DNA from: Chara braunii
Lineage: Eukaryota > Streptophyta > Charophyceae > Charales > Characeae
DNA length: 33,452 nt
Assembly: GCA_003427395.1 (NCBI GenBank)
Contig: BFEA01000111.1
Span: 2,039,552 to 2,073,003, forward strand
Reading direction: 5' to 3'
Part shown: positions 18,335 to 29,242 of the stretch, piece after piece
Layout of the letters: every line of letters starts with the position of its first letter
How positions within the stretch are numbered: position 1 is the stretch's first letter
Notes under the pieces: generated by a model
Databases searched by the model: none
What the model saw: the letters and a program-made list of their open reading frames with translations, nothing else
Told to the model about the DNA's origin: nothing
Position numbers and translations under genes: made by a program

Positions 18335-21139
18335 TCATCTAGCTTCAACTTTCTCACCCACCCTCCTATCCCTATGGTAATTGCATTTCCTGTGTCTCCC
18401 CCTGGACCCCAAAGACGCCTCACCTCTCTTCTCCTTGAACCAATGAAAGGTCAGTCTCTGTCCCTCTATGGTCGCTACTTTACCCCTGGCAAATACCTTG
18501 TTCTGGAATTTCGTGTAAATAGCCTTCGCGTTTTCCGGGTTAACCGATGCTCGTATTCTCGTTCTCTGCCATTGAGCCGTAATATCTGTTTCCAATAGAT
18601 TATATAGTGTTGTTCTGGCTTCCATTCTAGTCATCGAATTTTTGCCAATCATTAGTTGACATCTCCTTTTCCAGATAGTCCATAATGTATACTGTCTCAA
18701 TAGCTGAAAAATGAAATTTTCACTTTCCTTCCATTTATTAGGTACTACCCTTCCTATGAGCAACAGTCTTGGGTTCCTTGGAAAGAGATCCTCCGTAATA
18801 CGTTCCCAAAGTGTACCTGCCATTTCCCATATGTATTCTGCTTCCGGGCATCGAAGCAAGCAATGCATCAGCGTTTCAGGCGCTTTCTGAGAGCACATGG
18901 TGCAGTCTTGGTCTGTTTCTTTCCTATGCTGTCTACTCCCGTTTTCATATAACCAGACGTTGACTGGGAGTGCCACATGGAATATAAGCCACTGCATACT
19001 CCGGACCTTGCCCAATCTGATAGCATGAAGGCTTGACCATGGTATTTTGCCCATCTGTAGTCTTGGTATGCCCACCCTTTTTCCCCATCTTCTCGCCGAA
19101 GGCCTATCCATTTGGTACGACCTTCTCCTGAGCCTGTACCCCAATTTAGTCGTGTACTGTAGTATGTTAATTTTCTTGACTAATCGTGACGCACTTCCCC
19201 TGATGTTCCATGCCCATTCTACTGGATCCACCTCCAGATTCTGAATGTTGATCGTTGGGGCATATATTGTGAATTCGTCATTCTCTATAACCCTAACCTT
19301 CCTCAGGAGATCCTTCTTGATGGTGATCGGCACTTTGGAGTCCTTATCCAAACGACTCATTGTGGTGCCTGGGGTCAGTATTGTATACATATCCGCTTCC
19401 AACCACTGTTTAGCTGGTCCTACTTCTTGACCGATGCGAAAGGCTTGCTGAGGTTCGACACTATGACACCAAGTTGCCCAATCACCCCTTCCCCATTTGT
19501 ATGGACCCCTTAATATCCTCGTCCACTCCTCCGGAATGGAGATTAACATGTCGTTCAGGTTTTCAATTAGTCTATGACACCCCTTCATTTCCTCCCTCAA
19601 TTCTCTACCCGTTTTCCATCTTCCATTAGTATCTGACCAATGATGTTTCACTTGCCATACTCCATGCTCCAACCAATTTCCCCACTTAGCATCTCTTACT
19701 GTTAGTGTTCTTGGTTTTCCTTGGGAATCCTTCAACCATGGATTACAAAATAGCGGTTGCCTAAGTACTTCCTCCTTCGTTCTTGGTTGTCTTACTCTTG
19801 CAGGAAATATTTTTGTCCATATCTTAAGAATTTGGGCCCAATACGAAAACCTGATCATCCCATCTTCTCCCCCCTGCATTCCTTCTCTTCCCCTTTTGGC
19901 CCATCCTTTACAAAAAATCCAAAACATTCCTTCCATATTAGGTGGAGTTTTATACTTGGCCATCCCCCGTATATGGTCTAATACCAACGGATAACCCATT
20001 TAGTTTGGAGTGCTTTGATCTGCTGTCCCGGGTCGAGAATGCCCAATCCCCCCCGGTCTAAACAACCTGTTTCCATGCTACCTTAGAAATATAATTCGTC
20101 TTAGTAAGGTTCGCTGTCCAGAGATAAGCTGCCGCCTCCCACCTAAGCTTGTTCAGTGATTGAATGGGAGGTGTCCGTATTGTTCTGACATACCATAACA
20201 TGGAGAAGATAGAAGCATTTAATACTAATGCTCTCCCAAATAGTGACGTATACGTTTCTTACCATATTGACATCTTAGCTAACATTTTTGTCATCTGCTC
20301 TTGTGCCATCGAGTGGTGAGGACCCGTATCTGCTAGCCTAATCCCTAAATATCTCAGTGGTTGATCCGATGACACCCATGCCATTCCTTCATAATCCGGT
20401 AGATGAGCTTGAATTTGATGATCTACATCTGATAACCACCACCCCACCGTTTTAGGCCAATTAATTTTCATTTTCGATGCCAGCTGAAAAGCCTCCATCG
20501 CTCTCGTGAGGGCTTGGAAAGAGGAGTCTGTAGCCAGATGTATGACACAACCCTGTTGATCCGGTTCCATTATCAGACGATCTATTGATGAGTCTTTCCT
20601 GAGAAACGAAGCAATGGCCTCCATTATAAACAGGAAAATAGGGGCCACCAGCGGGTCCCCTTGTCTGACCGATCTACTCATTTTATATCTTCCTTATAAA
20701 TGGCTATTGACTTGTACCTGACCATGTGCGTCATTGTACAACACCCGTATCCATTTGTGGAAGTTCGGCCCCACTCCCATCTTCTCCATGTATTGTTGCA
20801 GAAAATTCCAATTAACCTGATCGTATGCCTTCTCAAAATAAAAAAAGAGAATTGTTGCGTTGATCCTCTTGTCTGTAATATATCTGACCGATTCCGACAA
20901 GGTCATTACATTATCCAATATAAATCTTCCCGGAATAAAACCTGTTTGATCTAGATGAAAAACTCTGCCTGTAACCCTTCTCAATCGATTAGCCAGGGCT
21001 TTGGCTACTATCTTATGGGTAAGAGTTAGAAGTGTAATCGGTCTATAGTTTCTGATATCCTTGGGGTCTCCCTTTTTATATTGAAGAGTGACAACTCGTG
21101 TGGCCAATTCCACCCCTAGACCTTCTTTTTGCCAAGCGT
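18335..21139 (-). pseudogene. LINE ORF2, 3' half: reverse transcriptase and zinc-binding C-terminus, broken
   Basis: On the minus strand this continues the LINE after the 8.1-kb insertion. RT motifs are visible in order: KGDPKDIRNYRPITLL (20694-21113), DQTGFIPGRFILDNV, FEKAYDQVNW, and SRSVRQGDPL (20259-20681). Then come thumb sequences and a 554-codon frame (18335-19999) containing CTMCSQKAPETLMHCLLRCP, a CCHC-type RVT zinc finger. It is clearly dead: a TAA splits the RT at 20694, the motif A aspartate is Tyr (FFYFEKAYD), the YADD region is altered (ATDSS), and a frame change occurs near a seven-G run at about 20056. The family resembles plant L1-like non-LTR retrotransposons. Confidence 0.92.
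21136..21139. other. Target-site duplication (GCGT), left copy
   Basis: GCGT here and at 29248-29251 flanks the 8.1-kb insertion. If the neighbouring A is counted, a 5-bp AGCGT duplication is equally compatible. Using one copy rejoins the LINE frame as NHAWQKEGLGVELATRVV. Confidence 0.75.
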
Positions 21140-21144
21140 TGTCG

Positions 21145-21950
21145 GCGCGAATACCCTTACAAGGTTATTCGCCCTGGTTTTTGCAAGTGACAGAAGGGCC
21201 GTTGGTCCGGGCTTGGGTGTTCAAATGGTTACCTACGTATGGGCGAGGGTTGTCTAAGTAGGTAGGGTGAGTGGGCGCGCAGCTTTAAGGCGCGCGAGTG
21301 ATTTTGCCCCTTCGATTGTGTGAATGGCACAGATGTCCGACTTGACTTAGCACCTGTGATTAGACTGGGAGTTAGGGGGCGGGCCCTCGTCCGACGGGCT
21401 GACCAGCGGCAGGATTGGTAGGTGGGGTGGTAGGTAGGGCGGCATGGGAACGCAGCGGCCGCGCACTTGTCTATAGGCGGGAGTGAGCCTTCAGGCGTGT
21501 GCCAGCCTTAGGCACCAGATTGTATCACTTCATATGGGATTCAGCGCCTGCTGATCCCAGGCTTGGGCTTAGCCCTATAGGTTACGACGTCGGGTTGCGG
21601 TTACGAAGGTTTGGGGTTCGAGGCCAGCAGGTGGCAACGCGGGAGCAGCGGAGCAGCGAGGCGAGGGCCGAGGGGTGGAGGGCCGCCAGGGCTATCCCCC
21701 TCAACTTTTGCTGATTCGGGCGACGGCGGGCCCGACCTACGGGACTGACTGGGCGACAACAGCCCCCGTTCGCCTAAAAGACCCGACGTTATAGGCTTGT
21801 ATTTCTTATTTTTATGTTATTCCTATTTTTAATTTTTATCCTTTTCGTTGTTTAGGATCTGACATACAGGCCGCGGTCGGGTAAGGCAGAGAAGAGGCGT
21901 GCAATGGCTCCCCGCCCATAGTGGGCCTGCGGAGCACCGCCCCAGGATGA
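21145..21950. other. GC-rich left arm of the 8.1-kb element
   Basis: There is no gene. The only coding-like frame is 71 codons (21499-21714) and has no motif. Low-complexity GGTAGG and GAGCAGCG stretches occur. Confidence 0.5.
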
Positions 21951-22048
21951 GTCCTTCGGGACATCCGTAAGATTGGAACGATGCAGAGAAGATTAGCACG
22001 GCCCCCTGCACCAGCATGGACACGCATAAATTTGGCGAGAAGGTCCGA
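21951..22048 (+). pseudogene. Divergent U6-like segment inside the 8.1-kb element
   Basis: GTCCTTCGGGACATCCGTAA, GATTGGAACGATGCAGAGAA, GATTAGCACGGCCCCCTGCA, GGACACGCATAAATTTGG and GAGAAGGTCC follow U6 from its 5' hairpin to near its 3' end. Changes in the GCGCAAGGATGACACG region should disturb the ISL. It is on the plus strand, unlike the three copies in the PGIC introns, and lacks an A-tail or visible target duplication, so its origin (retrocopy or captured gene) is unclear. Confidence 0.8.
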
Positions 22049-22656
22049 CGGCCGGCTGTTTATCGTAGTGATCGCTGTCGGACCTTGCGGCGCCAGAAGG
22101 AATCGGGGGGATGGGACGTCAACGGTAGGAAGTAGTAGCGGGGAGTGGCAGCATAGCGAGCCGGGGCGGAGGCGCGAGAAGCAGCGGGCCGGTGAACGCT
22201 AAGGTGATGAAGTGAGGCAGCAAGAGGGACGACCGAACCTGGACAGGTTGGGCGCTAAGGTACGTTCAAGGGGGAAGGTGGCGAGGGACAAGCCCGGCGC
22301 AATCGGTAAAGGCTAGCTCACCCAATCCTTGGCGGATTCCGGCGATGCAAGGCTCTACATTGGGGTTCTGACGCAGGGCAAGCGCGAATCTGACGTTAGT
22401 TTTGATGGAAGATCGGTGGGATTAGAGCTAGGTGAGAAAGTTAGTGTGCGGAGAGGCTATGGCTGAAAGAAGGAAAGAAGGAGAATGCGCTCCCGCTCAA
22501 GTTTGAGTGGATTCGAAGGAGGGAGGATTCGTTCCGGGGGGGGTGTTAGGTAGGGGCGACCTCGAATACAGGGTTAACTGATAGAGGAGATTAGTAGGGG
22601 TAGAGATAGTAGAGGGAACGGAGGGGCGAATGTTGTGGGAGTGCGGGGATGGGGAA
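22049..22656. other. Purine-rich non-coding part of the 8.1-kb element
   Basis: It is dominated by GGGA, GAGG and GGCG stretches. I see no gene or terminal repeat. Confidence 0.5.
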
Positions 22657-22664
22657 CGATAGCG

Positions 22665-23104
22665 CTGTGTAACCGTTTGAACGCCGTGAACGCGCGTTCG
22701 CGTTCAAATGTGCGTTTGAACGCGGATTGCGCGTTCGCGTTCAAAATTGAACGGCGTTCAATTAATTTTTTATTTTTAATTTTTATTTTTAAAAAAAAAT
22801 CATTTTAATGCCTAAAAAAAAACTTTTTTTTCTGGTTTTTTTTTTTTTATGAGTTCTGTATGATGTGAGGTACATGCCTCTCAATTTTGGAGTCATTTTG
22901 CTAAGGCAAAAAAAAAAATGAAAAATCGCCAAAGATGGCGGTGTCAAATCGTGTTCGCTCACTAATTTCAATTCCTTTTTTACTTTTTTTATTTTCTGTT
23001 TTCTTTTTTTTTTTTCCAATTTGGTAACGAATTTAGATGTAATGCTCAGGCAAATGTTGTTTATTTTATTGTTCTTCATAACTTTTTTTTTTTTCGAAAT
23101 TTTT

Positions 23105-23172
<68 letters not shown>

Positions 23173-23279
23173 CCCACGCGGAATTGAACTCCGCGTTCGG
23201 TCCCGTTCATTGAACGCGCGTGCATTCCGTTCAATTTCTGAACGGAAAACCCGCGTTCAATGAACGCGTGGTTTCATAG
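22665..23279. mobile_element. 615-bp non-autonomous hAT-like element
   Basis: It is flanked by the identical 8-bp CGATAGCG (22657-22664 and 23280-23287), the duplication length typical of hAT transposons. Ends are CTGTGTAACC and, inverted, CTATGAAACC (8 of 10). Both subterminal regions carry clustered GAACGCG / CGTTCAA motifs in both orientations, as expected for transposase binding sites. The middle is AT-rich (a T-run of more than 70 at 23107-23172) and non-coding. It is nested inside the 8.1-kb element. Confidence 0.85.
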
Positions 23280-23287
23280 CGATAGCG

Positions 23288-25500
23288 GAGTGGCCAAGGC
23301 GGACGGATGCTGAGATCGACGGGCGGCAGCCGGCAGAACCGGGGGGGGGACGAGCCGAGATGATGGGTAGAGCGCTGCTGATCGCACGATGGCAGGGGTG
23401 GTAGCGAGGGAGCGAGTGGGATATAACTCGGCGAAGGGCGGATGAGCCGGGGCGTGGGTGTTGCCAGGTTCGGTGGAGTAGGAGTGGGAGGCTGAGACGA
23501 CGGAGGTCGAACAAGTATTTATCCGTATCTCAGTAGGAGAGTTACGCTGCCATTGCGCACCCTGCCCGTGGGAGAAACCGTGTGCACCGCGACCAAGTGG
23601 GGGTGTTTGACTGGTTGGAAGCTGCGAGTTGGGAAGTTACCGGGTACGGTGGCCGGCGCTCCGCCCGTGGTGACCATCAAAAGTAGCCTTCTCTGTCACG
23701 TCAGAGAGGGAGGGGATGAAGTAGCAGGGGTCCAGACCGCGGTAGTGAGACCACGCTCACCGCGCGCTTGGCTGCCTCGGCTGACTGTTACAGCAAGCTA
23801 CAGTCCGCTGTGGGTTGCTACTCCGGCCCACCGCTGCCCCTAGCTGATTATAGAGGCATTTTGGGTGGTCGTACCGTCTGTGTAAGATGGGGACTGTTGT
23901 GATCTGGTTGGAAGACTGACCGTGAGGCCCTGTCGCAGCTCCTGTTGCGGCGGCTGCTGCGGCTGTCATGAACCTTGGCGCTTGGCTGGTACGGCACAGA
24001 ATGGGGAAACAGTTGTGGATGGCCTAACCAGCACTTGGTATGTTGTACCTTGCAAAAGTTCGATGCTCAGCCTCATCGTGGGATCTGGGCACTGAGTATT
24101 GTAGACGAGCACCGCGAGGTGAGTAACAATGAGGCTCTATTGATTATGAGGGAGCTGGTGAGTACTCCGGTTACGATCGTTGTCGCACTGCGCGAGAAGT
24201 GTTTGCTGGCGTACTAAGCTTGGCTACTGTGCCACCCGCCGCGGCTGCATCTGTGTTGACCACGTTCAGCAGGTGGCGACCTGTTACTAACTACCGTAGG
24301 CTGTAGGAGAGGCTGCTGCCCCAGCCTGTTGCTGCAGTACCATTGAGTCACCAATTGATGCAAGCACCTACTACGTTCTTAAGCCTCGCGTGACTGTGGA
24401 TTCCGCACAGCTAACCGCCGGGAGGGACATCGACTTGTAACATCGAGAGGAAAGACCATTCTTATGGCTGACTGTACGCGCTTGCTGCTCCCTCGGACTG
24501 CGCACAGGCTCGGTCGGCTGCTGTTCAGGGCTGCTATCTGGTGCTGATTGTTGCGTGCTACTGCACAACTGCGGCCGGCTACGGCCAGCTGTTGCAGTGG
24601 GTGTCGCACCTGCTGGCCGTTGCTGTGTACGGCAATGACATCTGTGGATTGTGCACAGCCTGCTGCTGGCTGTTGTTGAGCCAACACAAACTGCTGCGGT
24701 GCCCATTGACTGTGCACTACTGCCGACTGCTGCTGCGTGTGTGGCTACGTTTGTGGACTGGGCTCGAACTCCGTGTGACGGCGTACTGCGACAGGCCAGT
24801 ATGGACTGCTGCAACGCCTAGAGTATAGTTGCTGGTAGTGGGTGACTGTAGTCAGATTGAAAGAAAGGCTGCTGCCCCGAGGCTTGAAGAGCGGGCAACA
24901 CAAGAGAGGGGGACTACCGCTGCGAGTTGGGAGTCTGTCAGGAGGGGGGGTCTGTTCCCGCTGTTTGACCTTGGGAGCTGACCAAGCTGTCACACTTGGC
25001 CATCATTGCGGGTCCCTCAGGCGCTGAAGACACCAAGGCCCTCTCACGCGAGTCTGAGTGCACCCCTCTTGTATCTGAGAGACTCAAACTTCTTCTTCTA
25101 CCCCTCTCACTCTCAGTCTAGTCCATAGGCTCGGAGAGGAGGGCGGCAGGCGGGATTGTAACCCGTAATCCGCGCCAAGACCTCTGTGGGAGGTTCGCCC
25201 CACCGATTGCGGGAGCTCTGCCGGAACTCAGGAGGAGTTCTGGAGGCAGGGACTCAGAGGTAATCATTGCCTTCCCTTATAAACCCAGTACAACCCCTAT
25301 TCATACACCCCCTATGTATTGGTTAATTGGGCTGTATGCAACACTTACTTTGATTTTTGGATTGGCTTTCAGAACACAAATCAGACTAACTAAAGGAATG
25401 CATATATAATGACAGTTTCAGTTTCCTTGATTGCCTGAAAGCATATTGTCACAAGGGGTGCATCGGGGGGAAGGCTGGGAGGAAGGCAGTTTTGCTTGTG
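23288..25500. other. Middle of the 8.1-kb element, no recognised gene
   Basis: GC-rich and low in open frames. A CTGCTG/GCTGTTG-rich stretch (24480-24760) yields 95- to 147-codon frames on both strands that lack motifs. A region of tRNA-A-box-like sequence (GCGGAGTGGCCAAGGCG, 23285) has no matching B box. There are no splice-like exon clusters that I can defend. Confidence 0.45.
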
Positions 25501-25521
25501 ATTGAACGGGTCTTATAGGGC

Positions 25522-26340
25522 CAGGCATTGTTTCTAAGATGAATGGCCTGACTGCTGTGTTTTGTTCTGTTTTCTGAAGAACCAAGCATTGTTTCCAAGA
25601 CGAATGGCTTGGTTGCTGTGTTTCTTTAATTGTGCCAGACATTGTTTCTAAGATGAATGGCCTGGCTACTTATTTCTGAGGGGTATTGTTTGCTTGACTT
25701 TGAGGGCCAGACATTGTTTCTAAGACGAATGGTCTGGTCGCTGTTTACTTGGGTGGTTTCTGAACAGTCTCTGGGTCAGACCTAGGGCACTCTGCCTTTT
25801 TGTGTGCTGAAGACAGGGGAGCTTAGTATTGTTTCTAAGACGAATGACTCATCTCTCCTTGGTTGTTTCATTCTGAGGGAAGGTTCAGGTAGACATTGTT
25901 TATAAGACGAATGGTCTAAGTCTGAGGCCTCAGGACTATAATGAGAACAAAGGAATATGATTCTCTATAAGTCTATCTATCTATATATGTACCTGTATGC
26001 GAACAAGTCTAGTCAGGCATTGTTTCTAAGACGAATGGTCTGACTATAGCCCTATCACAAACGAAGAGAGTAGAATCAAGAGTTATAACTGAAGGTAACC
26101 TGGGCAGGCCGAGCATTGTTTCTAAGACGAATGGCTCAGCCCTACGCCCACCTTTTGAAGACTAAGGTGCAGAAAGATATAAATAACTTGGTTATTTAAA
26201 CAACTCAGGGCGACTAAGCATGGTTTCTAAGACGAATGGCTTAGTCACATGCCCAATGAAGAGAAAAAATAGTTGTGCAACATGTTCGTGTATAGCTAAG
26301 GCAGAAGGTTGGCATTGTTTCTAAGACGAATGACCAATCC
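25522..26340 (+). repeat. Array of ten hairpins with conserved core and covarying stems
   Basis: Ten same-strand copies of about 35 bp share ATTGTTTCTAAGACGAAT-G; the flanking bases differ but remain complementary. Stems: CAGGC/GCCTG (25522), AACCAAGC/GCTTGGTT (25580), GCCAGAC/GCCTGGC (25634), GGCCAGAC/GTCTGGTC (25705), an interrupted long stem (25815), TAGAC/GTCTA (25890), AGTCAGGC/GTCTGACT (26011), GGCCGAGC/GCTCAGCC (26107), GACTAAGC/GCTTAGTC (26212), GGTTGGC/GACCAATCC (26307). Inside, ATT pairs with AAT and GTTT with AGAC around a three-base loop, leaving G residues bulged. Spacers (20-90 bp) are unrelated to each other. This is the signature of a repeated structured RNA or DNA cruciform. 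Confidence 0.9.
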
Positions 26341-26627
26341 CAATGCCCTATGTAAGCAGGGTATAAAGGGTTAAATAATTGAAAGACTATGAACTATTAG
26401 TTGCCGAATTTGGCTTGGGATGGTGAGAGTATTTACCTTTGTGGTTTGACATTGCATGTGACTAAGTGAGGTTACTACTTGGTCTGAGATTCAGTTTGAC
26501 AGGTAGTCGCTTTAGAGGCTCGCCACGTGCTAGAGCGATAGGAGTTAGCTCAATTCCTGCATTTTTTTTTTTTACTAAGATCGATTCTTGCAGTTTCTGA
26601 GATCGTTGGTTATACTTGGACTTGTAT
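26341..26627 (+). other. Linker between the two hairpin arrays
   Basis: I see no gene or hairpin of the array type. There is a T-run at 26562-26573. Confidence 0.5.
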
Positions 26628-26928
26628 AAATTTTGGTAAGCTACTTTCCCTACGGGAAGCGCTGCCGAAATTTCTGCAGATCCAAGGAGTTAACCAAAAT
26701 TCTGACTTTTCAAAGTTCAACTTGTCTAAGGTTCGTCTATGACTTAGTAAAAATCTGGGAAGTCTCCTTTTCTAAAGGGAGTGCTGCCCAAATATTTGCT
26801 AATTCAAAGAGTTTAACAAAATCGGACTTTGAAAAGTCAAAGGCTATTTCTGATTTCATATTCGGGCTGATACAAATTCTGGAAAAACACTTTTCCTACG
26901 GGTCCTACGGGAAGCGCTGCCGAAATTT
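26628..26928 (+). repeat. Three ~123-bp units with nested stem-loops
   Basis: Each unit carries GAAGCGCTGCCGAAATTT or a diverged form. Outer stems are AAATTTTGG/CCGAAATTT (26628/26665), AATCTGGG/CCCAAATATT (about 26752/26787) and AAATTCTGG/CCGAAATTT (26874/26920). Inner stems are TTCCC-TAC-GGGAA, CTCCTTT/AAAGGGAG and TTCC/GGAA-like with an internal duplication of TCCTACGGG. Between units, GACTTTTCAAAGTT and GACTTTGAAAAGTC can form small hairpins. A 101-codon open frame (26633-26938) crosses the array, so a repetitive peptide is an alternative. Confidence 0.75.
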
Positions 26929-27950
26929 TCTTAGTTAAAGGAGGTAGATTATATTTTGACAGGTGGCAATTCTGGCGATCCACTCTGTATGGGGGAGATT
27001 ATGCCAGGGTCTACCTTTGCTTTGGACACTGCTTAAAGGTAGATTCAGGCATAGTGAGTTAGGATGATTTGAGTGAAAATGTGTTATGGAGTTGTATTCT
27101 CCATACACTTATGATTTTAGTCGTGGGCATTGACCTGTCATGTGTTACAGGCCACCTTAATCAATTTGATTCAGGATCTGGATTAGGTTCAACTTGATCC
27201 CGGGAGGATTCTCTTTTGTTATCATTGATAACAGGTCGGTTGCCGATTCGTCAGCTTACGACTCAATTCCAACTCACTCTCCATACCCAACCTAAAAGGC
27301 TTTAGCCCTGGTGACTTTGCTGTTTGTTAAGGGTTTCACCCGAACTTTTATTGAATGGTCATTTAACAAAGGTACTGAGTATTTAATTATGGTTGGTTGG
27401 ACAGGAGATTGGGGCTTGCATGGTTAAAGCAAAGGGTATGCGTGCGGAGATGGGTTGGGGTTGACTCTGTGTAGTGCGTGGTTTGTTGTTCGATTCTTTG
27501 ATGTGATTGCAAGTAGGTCCTGTGGCTTGGATTTTGGATTAAGGTTGCCTGCAATCTTATATATGTACATATGTTTGTGAGGAGTCCCACTGTGCCCGTG
27601 AGAAGTGATCGTCGCAACTCTATCTTCCTTATGTGTGTATGCTTGGGTGTATTTACGGTGGGTGTTCGCGAGGCCTAAGGGGCCCCGTGCTAAAGGCATA
27701 CTCAGAGGCTAAGACCAAGATGGACATAAGGAAAGTTGCCCTATTAGTCTTGTTGCTCCTTGAGGGTTTTCTTAGTCGGACGTTGGTCCTGGGCCGGGAT
27801 TCAAGGTCCTTGTCCAAGACATCCCTGACCCTAAGCTCTGCAGGGGAGGGACTCCCCCTCGCGCAGAGCCTATCTGCGCTGCCCGTCGAGACACCCAACC
27901 CTGGAGGCAAAAGTGTCGCGGGGGTCGAACGACATGTCCTTCAGCCGTTC
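26929..27950 (+). other. Non-coding part of the 8.1-kb element after the second array
   Basis: There is a perfect short palindrome GTTATCATTGATAAC at about 27218. The only frame worth noting is 27633-28037 (134 codons) with a hydrophobic stretch VALLVLLLLEGFLSRTLV, and it has no recognised domain. Confidence 0.45.
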
Positions 27951-27951
27951 A

Positions 27952-27980
27952 ATATCGTGAGGGGTAACCCCTCGCGATAT
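27952..27980 (+). repeat. 13-bp-stem hairpin (ATATCGTGAGGGG / CCCCTCGCGATAT)
   Basis: Thirteen consecutive pairs (one G-T) close around a TAA loop. The flanking sequence CCTTCAGCCGTTCAATATCG is repeated just after it as CCTTCAGCCATTCAATATCG. Confidence 0.85.
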
Positions 27981-29242
27981 ATTCCTTCAGCCATTCAATA
28001 TCGTGTGGCCGGAGCCGCGATTACCACATATGATTGACATCGTTGGTTGGTATGGGACTGGCCAGCAGCCGCGCGGCTTTATGTTAGAAATCCTGCTCGC
28101 GACGCTTCGCCGCCCCAGCGTCTAAAAGTTATGAGATCGCGGGGCCCGCACGTAGACGTGAACGCTTGGGATTATTGTGGGCCGCGGGCATTACCCGTAG
28201 AGGGGGAGGGTACCCCAAAGATCCTGACCCCTTTTGGAACAAAGGAATCCTCGGCCTATTCGTTTTTGCTTTTTAGAGTTTTCATGGTTGGACGTTATAG
28301 TCCGTGGCAGCCGTCAAAGTCAAACCCCTTGACCTTTGCCCAAGCCGGGAGTAGGACTTACCTCCAGGGCCGCAAGAAACGACTGCCACCCTAGGTATGA
28401 ACCTGTGTACCACCCGCTCTGCATAAGGTGCAGAAGAGGGTGCGTGGTCTTCAACCGCGCATGGCGGTTGTCCAACGTCGAGAGATTAACCCTCAAGGCG
28501 CGTGTCAGCCGACACTTGAGTGTCGAATGCGACCCTCGAGATGAACGAGGGCCGCGCGAGTATGGGTACTACATAGTACGCCATCATTGCGACCGCTTGC
28601 GTACGCTTGCATTGCGAGTCGATATGAGTTAGCCCTGCGTCCGCACAGTTTTATACTAAGTCTCGCGCGCGACGCCTATCCGATTTCTGCAGTGGAGAGT
28701 TATGGGATGGCCACTGAAGGGGCTAGGAGCGTTGTCGCGTTGTTTGTGTTGTGTCGTTTCGTGTGTACGTGTGTGTGTTCTTTTTGTGTGCTCGTAGAGT
28801 GGTGTGCGCGTGATGTGTGAGAGGTGTCCTAGTCGACCGACGACGAGCCGCGCTTGGGACTTCAGCCCCCCAAGATGTCGGTTCGCGTGCGGGTCCGATA
28901 GGCGTATTACCGCGCGTACCCCCTATGCTACAACGAACGAGAAACGCCCTCGGCTGGTCCACGTCTGCGATTGCAACTGATCAGCTTTCGTATTGTGGAC
29001 TGGTAGCCCGGTGGGGATATGCCCACCGAAGGGAGGTGACAACTCCCGTAAGGTGGAGGTAAGTTGTGCCTCGCGTAGGCCCTATCCTGTCGTAGGGGCT
29101 CGCGAGAGGTATGGCTGGCGGACTTGGCCGGAGCGGCCTAAGGAAGCTCCATTTGCGTGTTCGTGTCGAGGTTGGTCCAACTCCTGCGTGACGCGGCCGA
29201 GAGGGTCCCGTGCTGCCACGTGCGGTGCCAGACCGATGCGCT
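27981..29242. other. GC-rich right arm of the 8.1-kb element
   Basis: Several short stems occur (GTGTC/GACAC at about 28503; CCCTCG/CGAGGG at about 28532, enclosed by GCGCG/CGCGC). Frames of 77-115 codons (28047-28394, 28336-28632, 28587-28820, 28817-29062) have no motif. No gene is called. Confidence 0.45.

Noticed and set aside
23281-23340. tRNA-Leu/Ser-like gene (GCGGAGTGGCCAAGGCG)
   Set aside because: It has an A-box-like start only; no B box or stem partners follow within 100 bases.
24371-24828. 147-codon minus and 95-codon plus frames
   Set aside because: They overlap on opposite strands in a CTGCTG-rich stretch and show no domain; composition explains them.
25522-26340. CRISPR array
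   Set aside because: The repeats are palindromic with unlike spacers, but stem sequences vary between copies, spacers are 20-90 bp, no cas genes are present, and the locus is eukaryotic.
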